DNA of 64,000 bases from CAVTGO01 sp963734275 (GCA_963734275.1 CAVTGO010000013.1:496001-560000); one strand, 5' to 3'. Shown: positions 1-8,806, counted from the first letter of the stretch. Numbers and translations are program-made. Notes: generated by a model from the sequence alone, not told the origin.

Positions 1-163
1 GGGGCGAGTCGATCGCGACGGTGTCGGGGCGGAGGTCGGCGACCAGTCCGGCGACCTCGGCCAGCGGGACGCGCCTGGCCGTGTCCACGACCGTCCGGCT
101 CCCGTCCAGCACGACGAGATCCAGGCCCTTTCGGACGCCGACGTCGATGCCGAGGGACCGCAC
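1..163 (-). CDS. DUF429 family protein (N-terminal fragment, runs off the left edge)
   Basis: Reading the minus strand from a GTG at 163 gives a 54-residue start that begins VRSLGIDVGVRKGLDLVVLD and ends TVAIDSP at the window edge. The early GIDVG strand followed by a second beta-hairpin and a later AIDSP is the RNase H-like start of DUF429 proteins, a family without a settled function. It starts 5 bases after the stop of cystathionine beta-synthase on the same strand, so the two are probably co-transcribed. No in-frame ATG lies nearer. Only the first quarter or so of the protein is here, so the assignment rests on the N-terminal pattern alone. Confidence 0.55.
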   Translation of the reverse strand, partial: MRSLGIDVGVRKGLDLVVLDGSRTVVDTARRVPLAEVAGLVADLRPDTVAIDSP

Positions 164-168
164 GCTCG

Positions 169-1536
169 CTACGGGCGTGACCGGTGCGCGAGGAATTCCA
201 GGAAATCGCTGCGCGTGAGCACCCCGAGGGCCTGTCCGGCCTTGACGACCAGGACCGCGGGTCCGTGCTGGAGCGCCTCGAAGGCGACCTCCACCGGCTC
301 GTCGAATTCCACCATCGAGATGGGTGGCCCCATCACCTCGGCTATGTCGGCCTGCAGCGCGTCGGGGTCGCGGAAGATCCGGTCCAGCAAGGCGCTCTCG
401 CGGATCGAGCCGACGAACTGGGCCACGTCCATCGACGTCTCGCGGACGACCGGCGCCTGCGAGATCGAGTATTCCTGGAGGACATCGATCGCCTGACGCA
501 CCTTGTCGCGGGCATTCACCGTGACGAGCGGTGGGACCTCGCCGTGTCGAGCCGACAGGACCTCCTCGACGCGCACCACCTCGGGGCGCTCCATCAGCCC
601 GTACTGGAGCAGCCACGTATCGGAGTAGACCTTCGACAGGTAGTTGCGGCCGGTGTCGGGTAGGAGCACGACGACGACCTTGGACTCGTCCAGGTCTTGC
701 GCTACCTCGAGGGCCGCGACGACGGCGGTGCCCGAGGAGCTCCCGACCAAGATCCCCTCCTCGCGGGTGATGCGTCGCGCCATCCGGAACGCGTCGCGGT
801 CGGAGACCCGCACGTACCGATCGACGAGCGACGGGTCGAACGTGGCCGGCCAGAAGTCCTCGCCGATGCCCTCGGTGAGGTAGGGGTGGACGTCGCCCGA
901 GTAGAGCGAGCCTTCCGGGTCGGCTCCGACGACGAGCATGTCCGGATCTTGCTCCTTCAGGTACCGGGCGGTGCCGGTGATCGTTCCGCCGGTCCCGACG
1001 CCCACCACGAGCGCGTCCACATTCCCGTCGGTCTGTCGCCAGATCTCGGGGCCGGTCGTCTGGTAATGGGCCGCGGGGTTCTCGGGATTGAAGTACTGGT
1101 TCGGCTGGAACGCGCCCGGGATCTCCTCGGTGAGCCGGTCGGCGACCCGGTAGTACGACTCGGGCGACTCGGGGGCGACCGCGGTCGGGGTGATCACGAC
1201 CTCGGCGCCGTAAGCCCGTAGCAGCGAGATCTTCTCCTGGCTCATCTTGTCCGGCATCACGAAGATGCACTTGTAGCCGCGGATCGCCGCCGCGATCGCG
1301 AGTCCGTGGCCTGTGTTGCCAGACGTCGGCTCCACGATCGTCCCCCCGGGACGGAGCAGCCCCTCGCGCTCCGCGGCCTCGATCATCCGAAGGCCGATCC
1401 GGTCCTTGACGCTGCCGCCGGGGTTCAGCATCTCGAGCTTGGCGAGGACGGCGGGCCGGACCCCTCGCGTGACCTTGTGGAGGCGGACGAGCGGGGTGTC
1501 GCCCACCGCGTCCAGGAACGAGTCGAGCACCTCCAC
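169..1536 (-). CDS. cbs: Cystathionine beta-synthase with C-terminal CBS domain pair
   Basis: PLP enzyme that condenses serine and homocysteine to cystathionine in transsulfuration. The 455-residue protein starts at a GTG. The catalytic fold II domain fills about residues 1-320: the PLP lysine is in SVKDRIG (Lys44), the substrate loop is PTSGNTG (about 70-76), and the phosphate-binding glycine loop is GTGGTITGT. Residues from about 330 to the end form two CBS motifs, the layout of actinobacterial Cbs and not of plain cysteine synthase, which lacks the tail. In bacteria a cysteine synthase activity for such a protein cannot be excluded from sequence alone. No frameshifts are visible. The DUF429 gene follows 5 bases downstream. 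Confidence 0.9.
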   Translation of the reverse strand: MEVLDSFLDAVGDTPLVRLHKVTRGVRPAVLAKLEMLNPGGSVKDRIGLRMIEAAEREGLLRPGGTIVEPTSGNTGHGLAIAAAIRGYKCIFVMPDKMSQEKISLLRAYGAEVVITPTAVAPESPESYYRVADRLTEEIPGAFQPNQYFNPENPAAHYQTTGPEIWRQTDGNVDALVVGVGTGGTITGTARYLKEQDPDMLVVGADPEGSLYSGDVHPYLTEGIGEDFWPATFDPSLVDRYVRVSDRDAFRMARRITREEGILVGSSSGTAVVAALEVAQDLDESKVVVVLLPDTGRNYLSKVYSDTWLLQYGLMERPEVVRVEEVLSARHGEVPPLVTVNARDKVRQAIDVLQEYSISQAPVVRETSMDVAQFVGSIRESALLDRIFRDPDALQADIAEVMGPPISMVEFDEPVEVAFEALQHGPAVLVVKAGQALGVLTRSDFLEFLAHRSRP

Positions 1537-1670
1537 GCGCGTCCTCTCCCCCGAACCACGATCCTCCGGCCGGCCCGTCGGTCCGGCGGGTCCCTATCGT
1601 CCCACGAACCGTGGTGCCTGCGGTGCTCCAGCGGCTTGAGTACCGGGGGTATCCTGCCGATTCCCAACCC

Positions 1671-2663
1671 ATGGAAGCGGAGCTCCTGCCTATGTCGAGC
1701 GACGAGCCCAGCGCGCCGGCCCCAGAGGCGGCGATCGGCGGGACGGTCCTGGTCGTCGACGACGACCCGTTCATCGCCCGCCTGCTCGAGATCGAGCTGC
1801 GCGCGGCCGGGTTCGACGTCCGCGTGGCAGGGGACGGGGAGCGGGCGATGGAGCTCGCGCGGGAGTCCTGCCCGGAGCTGGTCCTCGCCGACGTGATGAT
1901 GCCGAACATGGACGGCTTCGAGCTCACGAAGCAGCTCCGGCAGGACAGCCGGACGGCCACGGCCAGCGTGATCATGCTCACCGCCCGCGGTCTGTCCGCC
2001 GACAAGCTCGAGGGCTTCTCCGTGGGGGCGGACGACTACATCGTGAAGCCCTTCGACACACCCGAGCTGCTCGCGCGGATCCGGGGAGTGATGCGCAGGG
2101 CCAAGGAGAGGCGCCAGCAGTCGCCGCTCACGGGTCTCCCTGGAAACGTGCGCATCGAGGACGAGATCGAGGGGCGTGTGCGGTCACCGCATGGGTTCGC
2201 CCTCCTGTACGCGGACCTGGACAACTTCAAGGCCTACAACGACCACTACGGCTTCATGCGCGGCGACGAGGTGATTCAGGCCTCCGCGCGGCTCATCCAG
2301 GACGTCGCGAGCGAGGCGGCGGGCCCCGGTGCATTCGTGGGGCACGTCGGAGGCGACGATTTCGTCGTCGTGTGCGGACCGGACGACGCCGAGCACGTCG
2401 CCGAGCTGCTCGTGGAGCGGTTCGACGGGGCCGTCGGCGACCTGTACGACGCTGCGGATCGCGAGGCCGGGTCGATCACCGTGGTGGACCGGCGCGGCGA
2501 GGAGCAGAAATTCCCGTTCCTCGCGATCTCGATCGGGATCGCCACGACCGAGCGCAGGAACTTCGGCCACTACGCGGAGGCGGTGGCGGTCGCGACGGAG
2601 ATGAAGTCGTTCACCAAGTCCACGCCCGGCTCCTCGTGGGCGGTGGACCGCCGGACGACCTAG
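1671..2663 (+). CDS. Response regulator with GGDEF-type output domain (GGDDF variant)
   Basis: Two-domain signalling protein. Residues about 24-145 are a receiver domain with the acidic pocket VVDDDP, the phospho-acceptor in LADVMMP (about Asp74) and the VKPFD lysine. Residues about 155-325 are a diguanylate cyclase-like domain: DLDNFKAYNDHYGFMRGD matches the substrate-binding helix, and the signature loop reads HVGGDDF, so the usual Glu of GGDEF is Asp. Cyclase activity is therefore possible but not assured. ATGs at 1671 and 1692 are both plausible; the longer in-frame opening from 1611 lacks conserved sequence. The gene converges on the EAL regulator, sharing the palindromic stop CTAG at 2660-2663. 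Confidence 0.85.
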   Translation: MEAELLPMSSDEPSAPAPEAAIGGTVLVVDDDPFIARLLEIELRAAGFDVRVAGDGERAMELARESCPELVLADVMMPNMDGFELTKQLRQDSRTATASVIMLTARGLSADKLEGFSVGADDYIVKPFDTPELLARIRGVMRRAKERRQQSPLTGLPGNVRIEDEIEGRVRSPHGFALLYADLDNFKAYNDHYGFMRGDEVIQASARLIQDVASEAAGPGAFVGHVGGDDFVVVCGPDDAEHVAELLVERFDGAVGDLYDAADREAGSITVVDRRGEEQKFPFLAISIGIATTERRNFGHYAEAVAVATEMKSFTKSTPGSSWAVDRRTT

Positions 2664-3829
2664 CCGTCCGGGAGCGCCGCCGGATGGCCCAGGTAGAACC
2701 CCTGCCCGAACCGTACGCCGAGCTCCCGGAGCGTCTCGTGCTCCTGGAGGGTTTCGATGCCCTCGGCCACGACGGTCATGCCCATCTCGTCGCCGAACGT
2801 GATCAGCGCCGAGGAGATGGCTCGGCGTTTGGCATCCGAGTCGATGTTCCGGGTGAGGCTCACGTCGATCTTGATGATCTCGGGGTCGATCAGGAGGATG
2901 TGACGCAGGCTCGCGAACCCGGCGCCGGCGTCGTCGATGGCGATGCGCGAGCCCCGTTCCCGGACGCGGCCGAGGGCGCGGGACAGCGCGTCGTAGTCGT
3001 CGACGGCCTCGTGCTCGGTGATCTCGATCACCACCCGTGAGGCATCCACGGCGTCGAGCTCGTCGAGCAGCGCATTCGACTCGGCGGTCCGGCGCGAGGC
3101 GTTGATGGAGAGGTAGGTGCCGCGCGGCAGCCGGGCGAGATCCGCGAGCGCCACCCGATCGCACGCGAGCTCGAGGTCCGGGCCGAGACCCACCTCCGCC
3201 GCCTCGGCGAACCACCGGTCCGGGGGCAGGATCGGCTCGGTGGCGAAGCGTGCGAGCGCCTCCATCCCCACGACGGCGTGTCCGTCGAGCTCCATGATCG
3301 GCTGGTAGACGTTCGTGCGGCCGTGGCCCTCGATCGCGCGCGAGATCCGCTCGATGCGGTCGCGTCGTTCGCTGGTCGCGAGCTCGTCCCGATGCAGCTG
3401 CTCGGAGAGGTCGCTCACCATCCCGGACATCACCTCGGGCGACAGGCTCGTCTGGCCGCGGGCGGCGCGTCGGATCGCCCCCAGGATCTCGGCCGGCGGC
3501 GTTCCCTTCACGAGGTAGCCGACGGCCCCTCCGTTCAGCAACCGAACCACCGTGGCGCGGTCGTCGACCGCCGTGTGCGCGATCACGCGCACCTCCGGGA
3601 GGCGGTCGCGGAGCTCCTCGGCGACCCGGAGCCCGCCGCCGTTCGGCATCCGGACGTCCACGAGCGCGACGTCGGGCCGGCTCTGCTCGGCCAGGCTGAT
3701 CGCCTCGCTCGCGTCCCGGGCCGAGCCCACGAGCTCGAAGTCGCCGTCCGAGCCGATCAGATCGGCCAGCGCCTCGAGCAGCACGGGCTCGTCGTCGGCC
3801 ACGAGGACGCGGATCGGGGGAGCGGCCAT
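2660..3829 (-). CDS. Response regulator with EAL c-di-GMP phosphodiesterase domain
   Basis: 389-residue protein. Residues 1-125 are a NarL-like receiver domain (DDEP at 12-15, phospho-acceptor in ALVDVRMP, about Asp58, and the lysine in YLVKGT). From about residue 165 comes a full EAL domain: GMEALARF, NASRR, EITEH, DDAGAGFAS, IKIDVSLT and AEGIET, covering the metal ligands and the catalytic Lys. The output is expected to hydrolyse c-di-GMP under phosphorylation control. A helical linker around 125-165 resembles the stretch found between REC and output domains. It lies tail to tail with the GGDEF regulator. The start is an ATG just upstream of the AAPPIRVLVADDE receiver strand. Confidence 0.9.
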   Translation of the reverse strand: MAAPPIRVLVADDEPVLLEALADLIGSDGDFELVGSARDASEAISLAEQSRPDVALVDVRMPNGGGLRVAEELRDRLPEVRVIAHTAVDDRATVVRLLNGGAVGYLVKGTPPAEILGAIRRAARGQTSLSPEVMSGMVSDLSEQLHRDELATSERRDRIERISRAIEGHGRTNVYQPIMELDGHAVVGMEALARFATEPILPPDRWFAEAAEVGLGPDLELACDRVALADLARLPRGTYLSINASRRTAESNALLDELDAVDASRVVIEITEHEAVDDYDALSRALGRVRERGSRIAIDDAGAGFASLRHILLIDPEIIKIDVSLTRNIDSDAKRRAISSALITFGDEMGMTVVAEGIETLQEHETLRELGVRFGQGFYLGHPAALPDG

Positions 3830-3901
3830 CGGGCGGACGGTAGCTCCCGGTCCGCACCGGCGGCAACCGGCGCGCCTATCATCGGGCCGGAGGTGAGGCC
3901 G

Positions 3902-4530
3902 ATGAGCGCGCGCGAGGTCCGCGCCCCACGCGGTCCCGAGCTGAGCTGCCGGTCCTGGCCGCAGGAGGCCGCCCTGCGGATGCTCATGAACAACCTCGAC
4001 CCCGACGTCGCGGAGCGGCCCGAGGACCTCGTCGTGTACGGGGGCACCGGACGCGCGGCGCGGTCATGGGAGGCCTACGACGCGATCGTCGCGACGCTGC
4101 GCGGGCTCGCCGACGACGAAACGCTCCTCGTGCAGTCGGGCAAGCCCGTCGCCGTGTTCCGGACGCACGAGATGGCGCCGCGCGTCCTGATCTCCAATTC
4201 GATGTTGGTGCCCAAGTGGGCCGACTGGGACACCTTCCGCGAGCTCGAGCAGGCGGGCCTCACGATGTACGGCCAGATGACGGCCGGCTCGTGGATCTAC
4301 ATCGGCACGCAGGGGATCCTCCAGGGCACGTACGAGACGTTCGCGGAGGCGGCGAGCCAGCGCTTCGGCGGGACGCTGGCAGGGACGATCACGCTGACGG
4401 GCGGGCTCGGCGGGATGGGGGGCGCGCAGCCGCTCGCGGTCACGATGAACGACGGGGTCGCGCTGTGCGTCGACGTGGACCCCTCGCGCATCGAGCGCCG
4501 GGTCAAGACCCGGTACATCGACCGCGAGGA
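3902..4530 (+). pseudogene. hutU: Urocanate hydratase, 3'-truncated at a sequence junction
   Basis: The first 210 or so residues match urocanate hydratase, the NAD-dependent second step of histidine breakdown: MNNLDPDVAERPEDLVVYGG, GKPVAVFRTH, RVLISNSMLVPKWADW, YGQMTAGSWIYIGTQGI, LTGGLGGMGGAQPLAVTMN and the VDVDPSRIERR strand. The family is about 550 residues long. After RYIDRE the frame turns into low-complexity sequence that is antisense to a membrane-protein gene on the minus strand, so the remaining 60 percent of HutU is missing. A GGAGGTGAGG Shine-Dalgarno sequence precedes the ATG. Either a real deletion/inversion or an assembly misjoin at about 4,528-4,535 explains this; no other hut gene is in the window. 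Confidence 0.8.
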
Positions 4531-5146
4531 ACAGGGGCACCACGAGCGCCGGCCCACGGCGCGGCTTGAAGCCAGCGTGCGCACACCGGATGCACAGATA
4601 TGCGAGCGGCGGATAACTCGCGTAAACGCTCGCTTCGAGCAGACGCCCATTCAGCAAAAGGATCGGCACGACGAACGAAACGAGCGCGAGCACGTCGAGA
4701 TTGCGCATGGCGCGCAGCGGCAGACCGGCGGTGGCGAGCACGAACACGGCGAGGAGCAGCGCGAGCACGACCGGCCGCTGGGCGATCTCCCCTCCCACCC
4801 GCGCGCTGCCGGGGCGGTGAACGATCTGGCTGACGACTTGGCCCTCGGGCGAGACGGCGACCTCCAGCACGACGCGAGGACCATCGAAGAAGCTGACGCG
4901 AACGAGGCGGTCGTCGATCGGCGAGACCCGCTCGCGCGAGAACCCGGCGCCGGCCAGGTACTTGCGGATCGAGGCGTCGTCGAGCGCGACGCGCACGGCG
5001 CGGTCATCCGCCAGCCGAGCGTCTGACCCGGAGCCGCTCCGGAGGACGCCGAGCACCGCGAGCGCGATCGCGAACACCACCACGGCGGCCAGTGCAGTGC
5101 GGGCGGGCGCGAACTCGAAGCGCGCGTGTCGGGTCGACACCGCCAC
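4530..5146 (-). CDS. Membrane protein of unknown function, 3'-truncated at the 4.53-kb junction
   Basis: Reads from a GTG at 5146. A first membrane segment lies at about residues 18-36 (LAAVVVFAIALAVLGVL). About 90 residues of an extracellular-looking, PepSY-like alpha/beta stretch follow (VRVALDDASIRKYLAGAGFS, RVSFFDGPRVVLEVAVSPEG), then hydrophobic segments near 125-145 and 150-170, a short cytoplasmic loop with YLCIRCAHAGF, and the start of another hydrophobic run (ALVVPLFLA). There the reading frame enters antisense urocanate hydratase sequence and loses protein character. The true C-terminus is therefore absent. I do not recognise a named family. Confidence 0.6.
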
Positions 5147-5239
5147 GCCCGCGAGTGTCGCAGCGGCGGCGGCGGTTAACGACGGCGGGCACCCGAAGGT
5201 GCCCGCCGGTCCTCAACTATCGGGAGCAGAGCCCGCGCA

Positions 5240-5605
5240 CTAAGCGCGGTCGCGTCCCACGACCTCTTCGTTGTCCGATCGCTGGTCGCGATCGTCGTCG
5301 GCGTCGGGATCGATCTCTCGAGCCTTCGCTTCGTGCTCCTCGGCGACCGCCTGCTCCTGGCGCGCACGCACGGAGCGCTCTTCAGCCTCCGCCGCCTCCC
5401 GCCTCGCAGCCGCGGACTGCTCGTCGGCCGTGGCGCGCTCGCGCTCCGCACGGGCGCCGCTGATGCGGGCCTGGTCGCGGTGCTCGTCGCGCTCGACGCG
5501 ACGCTGCTCGATCCGACGTACCTGTTGGCGCTTCGAAACCAGCGCGATCAGGGCGATCACGATGATCGCGGCGACCACGATGGCGATGATTGCACCAGCA
5601 CTCAT
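5240..5605 (-). CDS. Small membrane-anchored coiled-coil protein
   Basis: 121 residues. A single N-terminal membrane helix (AIIAIVVAAIIVIALIALV, about residues 5-24) is followed by a very charged Arg/Glu/Ala-rich helix to about residue 95, with heptad character and no prolines, and an acidic Asp/Arg tail. The product should be anchored in the membrane with a cytoplasmic coiled coil. GAGGAG sits just upstream of the ATG and supports the start. Proteins of this shape occur in high-GC actinobacteria, but I cannot name a function. It stands alone, 93 bases downstream of the start of the truncated membrane gene on the same strand. Confidence 0.65.
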   Translation of the reverse strand: MSAGAIIAIVVAAIIVIALIALVSKRQQVRRIEQRRVERDEHRDQARISGARAERERATADEQSAAARREAAEAEERSVRARQEQAVAEEHEAKAREIDPDADDDRDQRSDNEEVVGRDRA

Positions 5606-5705
5606 TGATTCTCCTCTCTCGACTTGCGAGAAGGTGATACCCGCTGTCCCGAGCGGGAAAAGGGAAATCTCGTGGCAAACGTGACTAGCACCTAGTGCAA
5701 GTCGT

Positions 5706-6626
5706 CTAGTGCCAGTCGATCGGGCCGGCCGTGAGGAGATGTCCGGTCAACGGCCGTCCCAGCACCTCCTGCACCGCGCGGGCGCAGCCGAGCAGGCGGC
5801 CGAGGTCGATGCCGGTTTCGATTCCCATCTCGTGCAGCATCGAGATCAGGTCCTCGGTCGCGATGTTGCCGGTGGCTCCCTTCGGCACCGGACAGCCCCC
5901 CAACTCGCCGAACGAGCTCTCGAACGACGAGACGCCCGACCCCAGCGCGGCGAGCACGTTCGCCAGCCCCTGGCCGCGGGTGTTGTGGAAGTGTGCCGTC
6001 AGCTCGACCCCATCGAGGCGATTGCCGGCGAGCTCGAAGAATTCGCGCACCTGCACCGGGTTCGCCATGCCGGTGGTGTCGCCGAACGCGACCTCCTCGC
6101 ACCCCGCGGCCGCGAGCCGCTGCGCGATCCCCAGCACCCGCTCGACCGGAACCTCGCCCTCGTACGGACAGCCGAACGAGACCGAGATCACGCCTTCGCA
6201 CCGCAGGCCCTCCTCACGTGCACGGGCGACCACTCGCTCGAGCCCGGTGAGCGACTCCTCCACCGAACGGTTCACGTTCTTGTGGTTGTGCGTCTCGCTC
6301 GCCGACAGAAACAGGTTGACCTCGTCGAAGAGGCGCGTGCCGGCCTCTTCCATCAGGGCCAGTCCACGCTCGAGCCCGCGCTCGTTCGGGATCAGGACCG
6401 TGTAGGAGACGTCTTCCGCGCGCGTGATCGAGCGCAGCACCGCCTCCGCGTCGGAGAGCTGTGGAATCACGTCGGGCCGCACGAACGAGGTCACCTCGAG
6501 CCGCCGCACACCCGTTTCCGACAGGCAATCGATCAGGCGGACCTTGTCGTCGGTCGCGATCACCTCGGGCTCGTTCTGGAACCCGTCGCGGGGACCGACC
6601 TCGCGGATGCGGACTGTCGCTGGCAG
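5706..6626 (-). CDS. Hydroxymethylglutaryl-CoA lyase
   Basis: Class I aldolase-type lyase that splits HMG-CoA to acetyl-CoA and acetoacetate, used in leucine breakdown. The N-terminal motif VGPRDGFQNEP carries the catalytic Arg-Asp pair, and SFGCPYEG, HFHNTRGQGLANV (metal-binding His) and FGELGGCPVPKGATGN (catalytic Cys loop) follow in order. The only good in-frame GTG, at 6563, would cut off VGPRDG, so translation must begin upstream, probably at the CTG at 6626 or at a start hidden by a sequence error. The coding frame is the same as that of the preceding SDR, separated from it by one TAG at 6639-6641. Length, about 307 residues, fits the family. Confidence 0.85.
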   Translation of the reverse strand: MPATVRIREVGPRDGFQNEPEVIATDDKVRLIDCLSETGVRRLEVTSFVRPDVIPQLSDAEAVLRSITRAEDVSYTVLIPNERGLERGLALMEEAGTRLFDEVNLFLSASETHNHKNVNRSVEESLTGLERVVARAREEGLRCEGVISVSFGCPYEGEVPVERVLGIAQRLAAAGCEEVAFGDTTGMANPVQVREFFELAGNRLDGVELTAHFHNTRGQGLANVLAALGSGVSSFESSFGELGGCPVPKGATGNIATEDLISMLHEMGIETGIDLGRLLGCARAVQEVLGRPLTGHLLTAGPIDWH

Positions 6627-6638
6627 AGAGGCGATGAC

Positions 6639-7389
6639 CTAAATCATCGCAAGCCCGCCGCTCACGCCCAGCGCCTGGCCGGTCACGTACGAGGCATCGT
6701 CCGAGCATAGGAACGCGATCACCGCCGCCACCTCTTCCGGCGCCCCCATGCGGCGAAGCACAGTCGAGCCCACCATCACGTCGACCACCTTGCGCCCGAG
6801 ATCGCCGAGCTGCTTCGGCGCGCTGTTCAGCAACGGGGTGTCGATCGGCCCGGGTGCGACCGCGTTGCTCAGAACGCCGTAGCGGCCGGCTTCGCGTGCC
6901 ACCGCCTTCGTGAAGCCGATCACGCCGCCCTTGGCGGCCGAGTACGCCGCCGAGCCGTTCGACCCCACGCGACCCGCCTCCGAGGCGACGTTGACGATCC
7001 GCCCACCACGCTGCTCGATCATCCCGGGCAGAAGCGCGTGCGTGACTCGCAGCACGCCGACGCAGGTTCACGTCGAGCACCCTTTGCCAGAGAGCCTCGT
7101 CCGTGTTCTGGAAGAAGCCGAACTCATCCGTGCCCGCGTTGTTGACGAGCACCGTGGGAAATCCGAGCGCATCCTTCACCGCGGCGACCGCCGCCCCCAC
7201 GGAGGCGGTGTCGGTCACGTCCATGTCGAAGGCCTCGGCGTCGATCTCCGCTGCGACCTCGCGCGCCCGCTCCAGGTTCAGGTCGCAGACAGCCACGCGC
7301 GCACCCTCGGCGGCCAGCCGGCGCGCGGTCGCGGCGCCGATGCCGCTGGCGCCGCCGGTCACGAGTGCTGTGCGTCCCTCCAGCCTCAT
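6639..7389 (-). CDS. Short-chain dehydrogenase/reductase (3-oxoacyl/3-hydroxyacyl reductase type), one frameshift
   Basis: NAD(P)-dependent classical SDR of about 250 residues. The Rossmann motif TGGASGIGAATARRLA is at residues 9-24, then VLVNNAGTDEF, the catalytic Ser region, and YSAAKGG (Tyr-x3-Lys), ending AFLCSDDASYVTGQALGVSGG, which is typical of FabG/PhaB-like enzymes. The frame breaks near 7,061: the N-terminal part reads to LDVNL and the rest resumes with VLRVTHALLPGM one frame over, consistent with a single extra base and not with gene decay, because both halves are well conserved. It lies directly upstream of HMG-CoA lyase in one operon, suggesting a role in branched-chain acyl-CoA or hydroxy-acid metabolism; the substrate cannot be read from the sequence. 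Confidence 0.8.
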
Positions 7390-7465
7390 CCGGAAGCGCA
7401 GCCTATAGCGCGCGCGTGACCGGACTCACGCAATGGGCCGCTCCCCGTTGGGTAGATTGCCGTAC

Positions 7466-8806
7466 ATGAGCTTGCCTCCAGGACCACGCACGCCCGCCGC
7501 GGCCCAGATGGCGGAGTGGGTCCTGCGGCCGGTGCCCTTCATCGAGCGCTGCCGGGCGCGCTACGGCGACTTCTTCACGGTCAAGTTCGTGATGGGCCCG
7601 GTGGTCTGGATCTGCGACCCGGACGTGATCAAGCGCGTCTTCACGGGTGACCCGAACGTCCTGCACGCCGGCGAGGGGAACGCTCCGCCGCTCGAGCCGA
7701 TCATGGGCCCGAACTCGGTGCTGCTGCTCGACGAGCCTGAGCACATGCGCCAGCGAAAGCTGATGCTGCCGTCGTTCCACGGCGAGCGCATGCAGAGCTA
7801 CGGCGAGCTGATGCGCGAGATCACGGACAGCGACATCGACGGCTGGCCGGTCGGCTCCCCATTCCCGCTGCGCACGCGCACACAGGAGATCACGCTCGAG
7901 ATCATCATGCGGGCCGTCTTCGGCGTCGACGAAGGGGCGGGTCTTGGGAGGCTTCGCGAAGCGCTCAAGCCCCTCCTCGACATCGGCACGAACCAGCTCG
8001 CGATGGTCGCGATCGCGTTCCCCTTCATGCGCCGCACCGCGGGCAAGCCGATGTGGGACAAGTTCCTGCGGCTACGGGCCGAGGCCGACGAAGTGATCTT
8101 CGACGAGATCGGGCGCCGCCGTGCGGACCCCACCACGCCCGACCGCGACGACGTGCTCTCGATCCTCCTCCAGGCACGCGACGAGCAGGGCGCCGCGCTC
8201 ACCGATGCGGAGCTGCGCGACGAGCTGATGACCCTGCTGGTGGCCGGGCACGAGACCACCGCGACCTCGATCGCGTGGGCCTTCGACCTCCTGCTCCACA
8301 ATCCCGAGAAGCTGGCGCGGCTGCAGGAAGAGCTCGCGGCCGGCAACGACGAGTACCTCGAGGCCGTGATCAAAGAGACGCTGCGGATCCGGCCGGTCGT
8401 GCCGGGCGTCGTCCGGAAGCTCACCGCGCCGCTCGAGCTGCGGGGTTACGAGCTGCCGGCCGGGACGCTGGTCGCACCGAACATCTACCTGACGCACATG
8501 AACCCGGCGGTGTATCCGGAACCCAAGCGGTTCGAGCCCGAGCGGTTCCTCGACAACGGCGCCGACACCTATTCCTGGATCCCGTTCGGGGGCGGCATCC
8601 GCCGCTGCCTCGGAGCGAGCTTCGCGATGTACGAGATGAGGATCGTGATTCCCACGATCCTGGAGCGGGTCGAGATCGAGGCGGCCGGGCCGGCCGAGCG
8701 GATCACGCGGCGCGCGATCACGTTCGCCCCGCATGCGGACGCCCGCGTGCTCGTCACCGAGAAGCGCCCGGCGCCTGCCACCCCGGCCGAGGCGGTCGCG
8801 GTCTGA
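7466..8806 (+). CDS. Cytochrome P450
   Basis: Heme-thiolate monooxygenase of 446 residues, soluble in type. The I-helix oxygen-activation motif reads AGHETTATS, the K-helix ExxR is ETLRIRP, and the heme loop is FGGGIRRCLGASFA, placing the axial thiolate at about Cys381. The N-terminus (LPPGPRTP) is the proline-rich start of many bacterial P450s and has no membrane anchor. ATG 7466 is chosen because the 11 residues before it, reading from 7433, are not P450-like. No ferredoxin or reductase gene is adjacent; the next gene is the NADPH:F420 reductase 24 bases downstream on the same strand. The substrate is unknown. Confidence 0.9.
   Translation: MSLPPGPRTPAAAQMAEWVLRPVPFIERCRARYGDFFTVKFVMGPVVWICDPDVIKRVFTGDPNVLHAGEGNAPPLEPIMGPNSVLLLDEPEHMRQRKLMLPSFHGERMQSYGELMREITDSDIDGWPVGSPFPLRTRTQEITLEIIMRAVFGVDEGAGLGRLREALKPLLDIGTNQLAMVAIAFPFMRRTAGKPMWDKFLRLRAEADEVIFDEIGRRRADPTTPDRDDVLSILLQARDEQGAALTDAELRDELMTLLVAGHETTATSIAWAFDLLLHNPEKLARLQEELAAGNDEYLEAVIKETLRIRPVVPGVVRKLTAPLELRGYELPAGTLVAPNIYLTHMNPAVYPEPKRFEPERFLDNGADTYSWIPFGGGIRRCLGASFAMYEMRIVIPTILERVEIEAAGPAERITRRAITFAPHADARVLVTEKRPAPATPAEAVAV

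Noticed and set aside
3278..5026. A 582-codon plus-strand open frame
   Set aside because: It joins antisense of the EAL gene, the N-terminal hutU coding region and antisense of the truncated membrane gene. Only the middle third has protein-family character.
5684..5712. CTAGTGC repeats after the HMG-CoA lyase stop as an operator or terminator
   Set aside because: The arms are only four bases, there is no U-tract, and the elements overlap the stop codon; probably chance.
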